This document shows positions 1-5,727 of a stretch of DNA of 5,727 nucleotides, one piece after another. How positions within the stretch are numbered: the first letter of the stretch is position 1; each line of letters opens with the position of its first letter. The translations under genes and the position numbers were made by a program. Source of the stretch: Haloarculaceae archaeon (GTDB lineage Archaea > Halobacteriota > Halobacteria > Halobacteriales > Haloarculaceae); NCBI GenBank assembly GCA_018609665.1, contig JAHENN010000043.1, positions 1 through 5,727 of the forward strand, given 5' to 3'. A model generated the notes under the pieces. That model did no database searches. It was not told the origin of the DNA and was given only the letters and a program-made list of their open reading frames with translations.

Positions 1-510
1 GCCCTGTTCGACGCAGTCGGCCAGCGCCAGCGCCGCCGTCGGCGCGTTGCCCACGACCGCGACGGCGCCGTCGTAGACCCCCCGCTTGTCGAGTTCGAGC
101 ACCGACGCCGCGGTCCGGGTCATCCCGGTCTCGGCGGCCAGTTCGGCGCCGGCGCCGATGGCCTTCCGCACCTCGCAGTCGTGGCCCCGGCCCGTCACGC
201 CCGACTTGACCATCGTGATGTCGGTGACGATGGGCCGCTCGTCGAGGACGGCGCGGGCGCCGGCCCGCAGCGGTTCGGATTCGTCGGCGCCGGTGAACCG
301 CATCAGGTGCTGGAACTCGGGGTCGCCGGTCGCGTGGACCGCCTTCGCGCGGGCCCGGTCGGCCAGCGTCTCCTGGGGGACGAGCTCGTGGACGCGGTCC
401 ATGCTCGTCTCGGCGATCTCCATCGCGTCGGCGGTGGTGGCACCGAGGTCGGCGTACGCTTCGTCGTCGGCCGCGGCACCGCCGTCCGGCAGCGGGTCGT
501 CAGTCGTCAT
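1..510 (-). CDS. cbiC: Cobalt-precorrin-8 / precorrin-8X methylmutase, C-terminus cut by window edge
   Basis: This enzyme moves the methyl group from C-11 to C-12 of precorrin-8 (or cobalt-precorrin-8), forming hydrogenobyrinic (or cobyrinic) acid in cytosolic cobalamin synthesis. The 170 codons present start with MTTDDPLPDGG. Family signatures visible are KAVHATGD (residues 57-63, with H59 at the place of the catalytic histidine), PIVTDITMVKSGV (93-105) and VVGNAPTAAL (152-161). Family members are usually about 200-230 aa, so roughly 30-60 residues lie beyond base 1. The ATG at 510 is chosen because a strong Shine-Dalgarno site precedes it by 7 bases and the first conserved helix follows soon after. 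Its first 11 bases overlap the cobN stop in another frame, so the two are almost surely cotranscribed and translationally coupled. Sequence alone does not separate CbiC (cobalt-containing substrate) from CobH (cobalt-free), so the substrate form is uncertain; the family call is firm. Confidence 0.93.
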   Translation of the reverse strand, partial: MTTDDPLPDGGAAADDEAYADLGATTADAMEIAETSMDRVHELVPQETLADRARAKAVHATGDPEFQHLMRFTGADESEPLRAGARAVLDERPIVTDITMVKSGVTGRGHDCEVRKAIGAGAELAAETGMTRTAASVLELDKRGVYDGAVAVVGNAPTAALALADCVEQG

Positions 511-3500
511 CGCTGGCCACCTCCCCGATGGTGCCCGGGTCCGTGGCACGCTCCTCGAGGTCCCCGTCGACCCGCAGGTTGAGGTCCTGCAGCCGCTCTT
601 CGACGTCGTCGTCGGCGTCCCACAGCCCGCGGTCGATGGCCTCCAGCAGCGTGTCGGTGATCGACTCCAGCGCCCAGGGGTTGACGTCACGCATCCACTC
701 CTCGCGGTCGGCGTCGAGGGCGTACCGCTCGGCCACCTCCGACCACAGCGCGTCGCTCACGACGCCCGTGGTGGCGTCCCAGCCCAGCGTCACGTCGACG
801 GTCTGGGAGAGGTCGCCGGCGCCCTTGTAGCCGTGCTCCTCCATGGAGTCGAGCCACTCGGGGTTGAGCACGCGGGCCCGCATCGCCTTGCGGACCTTCT
901 CCTCGTTGGTGTAGACGTCGACGTTGTCGGGGTCCGAGGAGTCGCCGACGTAGGAGGCGGGCTCCTCGCCGGCGACCTCCGAGACGGCGGTGATGAAGCC
1001 GCCGTGGAAGGCGTACCAGTCCGAGGAGTCGAACTCGTCCTGCTCCATCGTGTCCTCGATCTTGACGGTGGCCTCGACGCTGCCGAGCCGGCGCCGGAAG
1101 GCGTCGTGGTCCTCGCTGACGCGGCCGCGGGAGCCCATCGCGTAGCCGCCCCACTGGACGTACACCTCCGCGAGGTCCGCGCGGTCGTCCCAGTTGCCCT
1201 CGTCGACGGCCTTGTTCGTGCCGGCGCCGTAGCCGCCGGGCCGGGTGGTGAACACCCGCGGCATCGCCGCCTCGCGGGCCTCGTCGGGCGCCATGCCCTC
1301 GGCCTCGAGCTCTTCGGCCTCCTCCTCGACGTGTTTCTTCACGTAGTTCATCTCGTGGGGTTCCTCGAGGTCGACGACGGCCTCGACGGCGTCGTGGATG
1401 ACGCCCGCCGCCTGCGGAAAGGCGTCCCGGAACAGCCCGGAGACGCGCGTGGTCGCGTCGACGCGGGGGCGGCCCAGCTCGTCGAGCGGAATCGGCTCGA
1501 CGTCGTCGACGCGGCCGGCGTCGGTCCAGACCGGCCGGACGCCCATCAGGGCGAGCACCTGTGCGATGGTCTCGCCGCGCGTCCGGACGGTCGGGGTGCC
1601 CCAGGCGACGACGCCGACCTCCTCGGGATACTCGTCGTGGTCGTCGTGGTGCCGGGCGAGGGTGCCGTCGGCCACCTCGCGGCCGACCTCCCAGGCGGAC
1701 TTCGCGGGTACCTTCCGGGGGTCCAGCGTGTAGAAGTTCCGCCCCGTCGGCAGCAGGTCGACGCCGCCGCGGGTCGGCGCCCCCGACCCGCCCGGCGGGA
1801 CGTAGTCGCCGTTCAGGGCGTCCGCGGTCTGCGGAACCTCGGCCTCGGCGGCCAGCACGCGCGGGGCGGCCTCCTCGCAGATGTAGGCCAGGACCTCCCG
1901 GAGGTCGTCGTGGGCGCCACCGGCGACGCGGGCGTCGCCCAGCGGCTCGAGGTCGACGACGAGGAGGTTCATGTTGGCCTCGTCCTCGGGGCCGGCGTCG
2001 ACGTTGGATTCCGGCAGGTCGAACCCGTGTGTCGCCAGCGTCTCGACCAGCTCGACGCTCGTCTCGTGGACCTCGTCGGCGGCCTCCGCGTAGGTCATCC
2101 CCAGCGTCTCGTCGTACTCGCCGGGCGAGTCGAGCATCCGGTCGTAGTCAACGCCCAGCACGCCGGCCACGGACTCCCGCAGCGACGGCGCGCCGGGGTT
2201 CTCGAGCCGCGTCAGCGCGACCAGGTACTCGACGAGCCGGTCGTCGGCAGGCGGCTCGCCCATCGTGTGCAGCCCCATCCGTATCTGGGTCGTCTTGACG
2301 TCCGTGAGGTAGGCGTGGACGCGCTCGACGAGCTCGTCGATGTCCACCTCCTCGCCTTCGACGACACCCTCGGCGAGCGTCGTGCCGGCCTCGTCGGGCC
2401 CGCGCACGTCGGCGGCCTCCTCGATTTCGCCGTCGATGCCCAGCTCGACGGCGAGGTCGAGGTCGTCGATTTTCTCCCGGAGGAGCCGCTCGACGGTCTC
2501 GCCGGCCTCGCCGCCGGCCTCGCGGTACCGGCCGGCCAGTTCCTCCAGTTCCGCCAGTTCGTCGTAGGTGCCGGCCGACGCCATCGGCGGCGTGAGGTAG
2601 TCGACGACCGTCGCGTAGGAGCGGCGCTTGGCCTGGGTGCCCTCCCCGGGGTTGTTGACGATGTAGGGGTAGACGTTCGGCAGGTCGGCCACGAGGGCGT
2701 CCGGCGCGGACTCGGCGTCGAGCCCGACCGTCTTGCCCGGCAGCCACTCCAGGGAGCCGTGGGTGCCGAGGTGGACGACCGCGTCGGCGTCGAACGCCCC
2801 GCGGAGCCACGCGTAGAAGGCGAAGTAGTCGTGCGGCGGCTGGAGGTCCGAGTCGTGGTAGACCTTCGAGGGGTCCATCCCGAAGCCGCGGGGCGGCTGG
2901 ACCGTCACGAGGACGTTGCCGAACTCGGCGCCCGGAATCGCGAAGGGCCGGTCCGGCGGCTCGCCCCACTCCGCGACGACGTTCTCCCGGAAGTCGGGGT
3001 CGGCCTCGGCCCACCACTCGTCGTACTGCTCGGGCGAGACGACGTCGACCGACAGCTCGCGGACGTCCTCGGGGGCGACCCAGCGGTCGTCCAGCGTCAG
3101 CTGCGACGTGAGCGTCTCGATGAGCTCCTCCCCGGAGTCGGGGAACCGGCCGCCGTCTCGCGGGTCACTTCGTTCCTCGCTCGACGATTCCGAGGCGTGG
3201 GACGCCTCGCCCAGGTCGTACCCCCGGTCCCGCAGCTCACCCAGCAGGTTCACCGTCGACTCCGGCGAATCCAGGCCGAAGGCCGTCCCGATGCCGTCGT
3301 CGCTCGGCGGGTAGTTGTGCAGGACGACCGCGACGTTCTTCTCGTCGTTCGGGGTGTACCGCAGCTCCGCCCAGTTGACCGCCAGCGAGGCGGCGTGGTC
3401 GATCCGGTCCTCGATGGGGAAGTGCTGTTTCGGCGCCGACCCGATGCCGGCGGCGTCGTCGGTGCGCTCCTTGCCCGAGATGGGGTGGGTGATGACGTTT

Positions 3501-4432
3501 CCGTCGAACTCCGGCAGCGCGACCGACAGCGCGAGCTCGAAGCCCATCACGCCGGTGTCGCTCGCCTCGTACCGCGAGCGGGACCGCATCGTCGTCACCG
3601 TCTGGACGACGGGGACGCCGAGCCGCCGGAGGAACACCTCCTCGGCGTCGCCGCCCTCGTCGTCGGCGTCCCGTCCCCGCTCGGACATCGACAGCGAGAA
3701 CATGAACGACGAGCAGACCGCGTCGACGACCGGCTCGCCGTCCTCGAGGAGCCACTCGTCGACGACCCACTCGGCGTCCTGCTGTTCGTCGCTGTCGGTG
3801 ACGGGGTTGCAGAAGACGGGCAGCGCGTCGGCGCCCTCGGCCTCGATGGCCCGCACGAGGGCGTCGACGTAGCGGGTGTTCTCGTGGGTCCAGTGGGACT
3901 CGTAGAACCACACCGCCACCGTCGGGCGGTCGGGGTCGAGCGCCGCCCGCAGCTCCCCGTAGGAGGCGCCGGGGTGGTCGGGGTGGTAGACGCCCTCGGT
4001 CGGCAGCTCGACGGGGTCGTCGTACGAGCGGTCGGCGGCGGTGAACCGGTCGACCAGGTAGCGGAGGCAGTTGGCGAGGTTGGCGCTGCCGCCCCGCTCG
4101 AGGTAGTCGCCGACGGCCTCCCGGGCCGCCGACGGGACGGTCGTGTCCTCGACGGCGAAGGCGTCGCCGGTGGCCCGCACCACCAGCGGGACGCCGGCCT
4201 CCCGGCAGCGCTCGACCGCCCGGTCGTAGCCCGGCATCGAGTCCTTGCCGCCGTGCAGCCACAGGACGACGGCGTCGCAGTCGGGCAGTTCGGTGCAGAA
4301 CGCGTCGACGCGTTCGGGGTCGTCGAGGTCGCTCTCCGAGCGGACGACGAGGTCGGCCTCGACCTCGCCGGCGGCCCGCTGGAGCGCCCCCAGTTCGTTC
4401 TCGGTCGCGGTGTATAGTCCAATCGTTGGCAT
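500..4432 (-). CDS. cobN: Cobaltochelatase large subunit CobN (CobN/BchH/ChlH family)
   Basis: CobN holds the corrin ring and the cobalt ion while an AAA+ motor drives insertion with ATP; in the bacterial aerobic pathway the substrate is hydrogenobyrinic acid a,c-diamide. The product is 1310 aa, close to bacterial CobN (about 1275 aa), and looks cytosolic with no signal peptide. Seen in order: an N-terminal domain with LWLHGGKDSMPGYD (57-70); GTHGSLEWLPGKTVGLD (from 556), the family's most typical motif; NNPGEGTQAKRR (593-604); GRNFYTLDPRKVPAKSAW (from 897); a WGTPTVRTRGE segment; RPGGYGAGTNKAV (from 1064) with VQWGGYAMG after it; and NPWALESI near the end. The ATG at 4432 is preferred because family similarity begins at once (MPTIGLYTATENELG). 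The open frame runs about 1.2 kb further upstream, but that part is only the antisense of chlID. There are two likely insertions, an acidic one near residues 265-280 and a foreign-looking one at about 409-434. It is first gene of a cobN-cbiC operon. BchH/ChlH would be the alternative, but the neighbours point to cobalt. Confidence 0.96.
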   Translation of the reverse strand: MPTIGLYTATENELGALQRAAGEVEADLVVRSESDLDDPERVDAFCTELPDCDAVVLWLHGGKDSMPGYDRAVERCREAGVPLVVRATGDAFAVEDTTVPSAAREAVGDYLERGGSANLANCLRYLVDRFTAADRSYDDPVELPTEGVYHPDHPGASYGELRAALDPDRPTVAVWFYESHWTHENTRYVDALVRAIEAEGADALPVFCNPVTDSDEQQDAEWVVDEWLLEDGEPVVDAVCSSFMFSLSMSERGRDADDEGGDAEEVFLRRLGVPVVQTVTTMRSRSRYEASDTGVMGFELALSVALPEFDGNVITHPISGKERTDDAAGIGSAPKQHFPIEDRIDHAASLAVNWAELRYTPNDEKNVAVVLHNYPPSDDGIGTAFGLDSPESTVNLLGELRDRGYDLGEASHASESSSEERSDPRDGGRFPDSGEELIETLTSQLTLDDRWVAPEDVRELSVDVVSPEQYDEWWAEADPDFRENVVAEWGEPPDRPFAIPGAEFGNVLVTVQPPRGFGMDPSKVYHDSDLQPPHDYFAFYAWLRGAFDADAVVHLGTHGSLEWLPGKTVGLDAESAPDALVADLPNVYPYIVNNPGEGTQAKRRSYATVVDYLTPPMASAGTYDELAELEELAGRYREAGGEAGETVERLLREKIDDLDLAVELGIDGEIEEAADVRGPDEAGTTLAEGVVEGEEVDIDELVERVHAYLTDVKTTQIRMGLHTMGEPPADDRLVEYLVALTRLENPGAPSLRESVAGVLGVDYDRMLDSPGEYDETLGMTYAEAADEVHETSVELVETLATHGFDLPESNVDAGPEDEANMNLLVVDLEPLGDARVAGGAHDDLREVLAYICEEAAPRVLAAEAEVPQTADALNGDYVPPGGSGAPTRGGVDLLPTGRNFYTLDPRKVPAKSAWEVGREVADGTLARHHDDHDEYPEEVGVVAWGTPTVRTRGETIAQVLALMGVRPVWTDAGRVDDVEPIPLDELGRPRVDATTRVSGLFRDAFPQAAGVIHDAVEAVVDLEEPHEMNYVKKHVEEEAEELEAEGMAPDEAREAAMPRVFTTRPGGYGAGTNKAVDEGNWDDRADLAEVYVQWGGYAMGSRGRVSEDHDAFRRRLGSVEATVKIEDTMEQDEFDSSDWYAFHGGFITAVSEVAGEEPASYVGDSSDPDNVDVYTNEEKVRKAMRARVLNPEWLDSMEEHGYKGAGDLSQTVDVTLGWDATTGVVSDALWSEVAERYALDADREEWMRDVNPWALESITDTLLEAIDRGLWDADDDVEERLQDLNLRVDGDLEERATDPGTIGEVASDDD
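518..524 (-). promoter_or_regulatory. Shine-Dalgarno site for cbiC inside the cobN tail
   Basis: Read on the minus strand the sequence is GGAGGTG, followed by 7 bases and then the ATG at 510. It matches the 16S rRNA 3' end well and lies inside the last codons of cobN. It decides the cbiC start and suggests reinitiation or coupling of translation, in contrast with the first genes of both transcripts, which show no such site. Confidence 0.75.
3129..3209 (-). repeat. Short in-frame insertion within cobN, hairpin-flanked, repeat-like
   Basis: Codons about 409-434 of cobN encode a Ser/Glu/Arg/Asp-rich stretch (ASHASESSSEERSDPRDG) unlike the hydrophobic and structured text on either side. One edge holds a perfect 8-bp inverted repeat with a GGG loop (3191-3198 and 3202-3209). 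The other holds 5-bp arms TCCCC/GGGGA (3129-3133 and 3140-3144). The middle (3157-3183) resembles, from memory, a family of short sequences scattered through haloarchaeal genomes. Two CGA arginine codons and an AGT serine codon occur here, which are unusual against the C/G-ending codons around. The reading frame is kept, so cobN is probably functional. The exact borders and the repeat identity are inferences. Confidence 0.45.
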
Positions 4433-4436
4433 AATG

Positions 4437-4445
4437 TTGATAAAC
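4437..4445 (+). promoter_or_regulatory. Probable TATA box for chlID
   Basis: TTGATAAAC lies 30 to 22 bases before the GTG at 4467. That is the spacing expected for a haloarchaeal TATA box when transcription starts at or very near the start codon (leaderless mRNA). No Shine-Dalgarno site precedes the GTG, which agrees. The box sits 5-13 bases upstream of the cobN ATG, so it overlaps the region where the cobN transcript begins. It is inferred from position and AT content only. Confidence 0.5.
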
Positions 4446-4455
4446 TCCGGTTGCC

Positions 4456-4464
4456 CTAATACAA
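4456..4464 (-). promoter_or_regulatory. Probable TATA box for cobN
   Basis: Read on the minus strand the sequence is TTGTATTAG, placed 32 to 24 bases before the cobN ATG at 4432, with TATTA centred at -27. This is the expected place for a leaderless archaeal promoter, and there is no well-placed Shine-Dalgarno site. The box ends only 3 bases short of the chlID GTG on the other strand, so its upstream BRE region must lie inside chlID coding sequence. It is inferred from position and AT content. Confidence 0.5.
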
Positions 4465-4466
4465 CT

Positions 4467-5727
4467 GTGTTTGATTCCGCCGAAACCAAAAGCGTTTCCA
4501 CGCCGTTCGGCGCGGTGGTCGGCCAGGAGGCGCTGAAGGAGGCGCTGCTGGTCGTCGCCGCCGACGACGGCCTCGACGGCCTGCTCGTCAGCGGCGAGAA
4601 GGGCACCGCCAAGTCCACGCTCGTCCGGGGGCTGGCGGCGCTTCTGCCCGACCAGCGCGTCGTCGCGGACTGTCCGTACGGCTGCCCGCCGGGCGACCGC
4701 CGGCGGCAGTGCGCGGACTGCCGCGACCGGGCGACGTACCCGGTGACGACCCGACCGGTGCCGCTGGTGACGCTGCCGCTGGGGGCGACCCGCGAGCGCG
4801 TCGTCGGGACGCTGTCGGTGACCGACGCCCTCGACGGCGAGGCGTCGTTCGACCCCGGGCTACTGGCGCGGGCCAACCGCGGGCTGCTGTACGTCGACGA
4901 GGTGAACCTGCTGGACGACCACCTCGTCGACGTGCTGCTGGACGCCGCCGCCGCCGGCGAGAACCGCGTCGAGCGCGACGGCGTCAGCGTCGCCCACCCG
5001 GCGGAGTTCACCCTCGTCGGGACGATGAACCCCGAGGAGGGCGACCTCCGGCCGCAGCTGCGGGACCGCTTTGCGCTGTCCGTCGAGGTCACCGGCGAGC
5101 GGGACCTCGAGCGGCGCGTCGCCATCATCGACGACGACCTCGGCGGTGGCGACCGCGAGCCGACGGGCGACCACGGCCGCCGGCTGCGGCGGGCGCGGGA
5201 GCTGCTGCCGTCGGTCGAGCTCGGCGACGAGCAGAAGCAGGAGATCGCGGAGCTCTGTCTGGACGCCGGCGTCGACGGCCACCGGGCCGACATCGCGACC
5301 GCCCGGGCCGCCCGCGCGCTGGCCGCCCTCGACGGCCGGCCGACGGTCATCGACGGCGACGTCCGCCGGGCCGCCGAGTTCGCCCTGGCCCACCGGATGC
5401 GGTCGACCCCCTTCGAGGACGCCCCCGACGCCGAGTCCGTCGTCGAGGACCACTTCGACGACGGCGAGGCGGACGACGGGGGCAGCACGGGCGACGAAGA
5501 CGGCGCGGGCGACGGGGCGTCCGAGCAGGCCGAGGCGGGCGACGCGGACGACGACGGGTCGGACGGCGGCGCGGACGGCGAGGCGGGAGACGACGGTCCG
5601 GGCGACGCGGATGTCGCGGGCGACACTGACGATACCGGGCCCGGCGAGTCCGGCGACCCGGTCGGTGACGCCGGCGACGCCGAAAACGACGAAAGCGGCG
5701 ACGGCGAGAGCGAGGGCGGGCGCCCGC
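4467..5727 (+). CDS. chlID: ChlI-ChlD fusion AAA+ chelatase motor subunit, C-terminus cut by window edge
   Basis: This is the ATPase partner of the chelatase, replacing bacterial CobS/CobT; it would hydrolyse ATP to drive cobalt insertion by CobN. In the 420 codons present: PFGAVVGQ (13-20), Walker A GEKGTAKS (43-50, K49), a four-cysteine cluster (C69, C73, C82, C85), Walker B LLYVDEVNLL (140-149, D144/E145), sensor 1 GTMNPEEG (N188), a likely arginine finger in RPQLRDRF (R199/R201), and sensor 2 near GHRADI (R273). From about residue 331 an acidic, uncharged-basic-free linker begins, as expected between the ChlI and ChlD parts. The vWA domain with its MIDAS motif should follow outside the window. 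GTG at 4467 is chosen because an in-frame ATG at 4434 would leave one base between the two divergent genes and no promoter. The gene diverges from cobN. A stand-alone ChlI is unlikely because the frame stays open through the linker; a Mg-chelatase role is unlikely in this context. Confidence 0.9.
   Translation, partial: MFDSAETKSVSTPFGAVVGQEALKEALLVVAADDGLDGLLVSGEKGTAKSTLVRGLAALLPDQRVVADCPYGCPPGDRRRQCADCRDRATYPVTTRPVPLVTLPLGATRERVVGTLSVTDALDGEASFDPGLLARANRGLLYVDEVNLLDDHLVDVLLDAAAAGENRVERDGVSVAHPAEFTLVGTMNPEEGDLRPQLRDRFALSVEVTGERDLERRVAIIDDDLGGGDREPTGDHGRRLRRARELLPSVELGDEQKQEIAELCLDAGVDGHRADIATARAARALAALDGRPTVIDGDVRRAAEFALAHRMRSTPFEDAPDAESVVEDHFDDGEADDGGSTGDEDGAGDGASEQAEAGDADDDGSDGGADGEAGDDGPGDADVAGDTDDTGPGESGDPVGDAGDAENDESGDGESEGGRP
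5457..5714 (+). other. Acidic low-complexity linker region of chlID
   Basis: Residues 331-416 contain 35 Asp/Glu in 86 positions, no Lys or Arg, and no aromatic residue; Gly, Ala and Ser make up most of the rest. The DNA is built from variants of GGCGAC and GACGGC hexamers. Acidic or proline-rich linkers between the AAA+ and vWA parts are known for ChlD-type proteins; this one is long and still running near the window end. It is surely disordered at low salt, and high salt adaptation explains part of its charge. Confidence 0.8.

Noticed and set aside
500..510. Riboswitch or terminator between cobN and cbiC
   Set aside because: The genes overlap by 11 bases, so there is no room for one, and no cobalamin riboswitch-like segment was seen in the 34-bp gap upstream of cobN either.
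86..4417. A 1443-codon open frame on the plus strand, opposite cobN
   Set aside because: It is antisense to a clear, fully family-matching CobN. High GC with strong codon bias removes stops from the opposite strand; the translation is low-complexity and rich in Val, Arg, Gly and Asp, with no recognisable domain.
4501..4512. Palindrome CGCCGTTCGGCG near the start of chlID
   Set aside because: Arms of 5 bp in a GC-rich gene are common by chance, and the codons T-P-F-G are explained by the conserved N-terminal motif of the ATPase domain.
4860..5453. Minus-strand open frame of 197 codons opposite chlID
   Set aside because: Antisense of the AAA+ domain, with no start signals and no domain; a GC-bias artefact like the others.
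4433..5626. Extension of the cobN frame upstream by 398 codons
   Set aside because: This part is the antisense of chlID and its acidic linker; it reads as Ser/Pro/Ala/Arg low-complexity text. CobN similarity begins at the ATG at 4432, with promoter-like sequence directly upstream.
4709..5629. Second plus-strand open frame, Arg/Gly-rich, overlapping chlID
   Set aside because: It is a shifted frame of chlID. The true frame carries Walker A, Walker B and sensor motifs; the shifted one gives only Arg/Gly/Pro-rich sequence.

Overview
The window looks like haloarchaeal chromosome or megaplasmid DNA. It is very GC-rich, and its proteins are heavy in Asp and Glu and poor in Lys. The only AT-rich stretch is a short divergent promoter region. 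The start signals fit archaea: TATA-like boxes about 27 bases before the first start codons, and a Shine-Dalgarno site before the internal gene of an operon. No genus can be named from this alone.

The layout is a divergent cobalamin (vitamin B12) biosynthesis locus. On the minus strand, cobN (4432 down to 500, complete, 1310 aa) encodes the large porphyrinoid-binding subunit of an aerobic-type cobaltochelatase. Its last 11 bases overlap the start of a cbiC/cobH gene (510 down to 1, cut by the window edge), the precorrin-8 methylmutase that makes (hydrogeno/cob)yrinic acid. On the plus strand, a chlID gene (from 4467, cut by the window edge) encodes a fusion protein with a ChlI-type AAA+ ATPase, then a very long acidic linker. 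The ChlD-type von Willebrand A domain expected after it lies beyond the window.

Together the genes give the chelatase large subunit, its ATPase motor and the ring-forming enzyme just before it in the pathway. CbiC/CobH would finish the corrin ring, and CobN with ChlID would insert cobalt using ATP. This replaces the bacterial CobN-CobS-CobT trio with a Mg-chelatase-like motor, as known in archaea.

Nearly every base is accounted for by these three genes. The only intergenic space is about 34 bp (4433-4466), and it seems to hold two interleaved, outward-firing leaderless promoters. No RNA gene, CRISPR array, insertion sequence or transposase was seen. The most unusual points are the compact promoter pair, a short in-frame insertion in cobN with foreign-looking codons and hairpin-forming edges, a four-cysteine cluster in the ChlI domain, and the extreme acidic linker. 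I found no wholly new system here.
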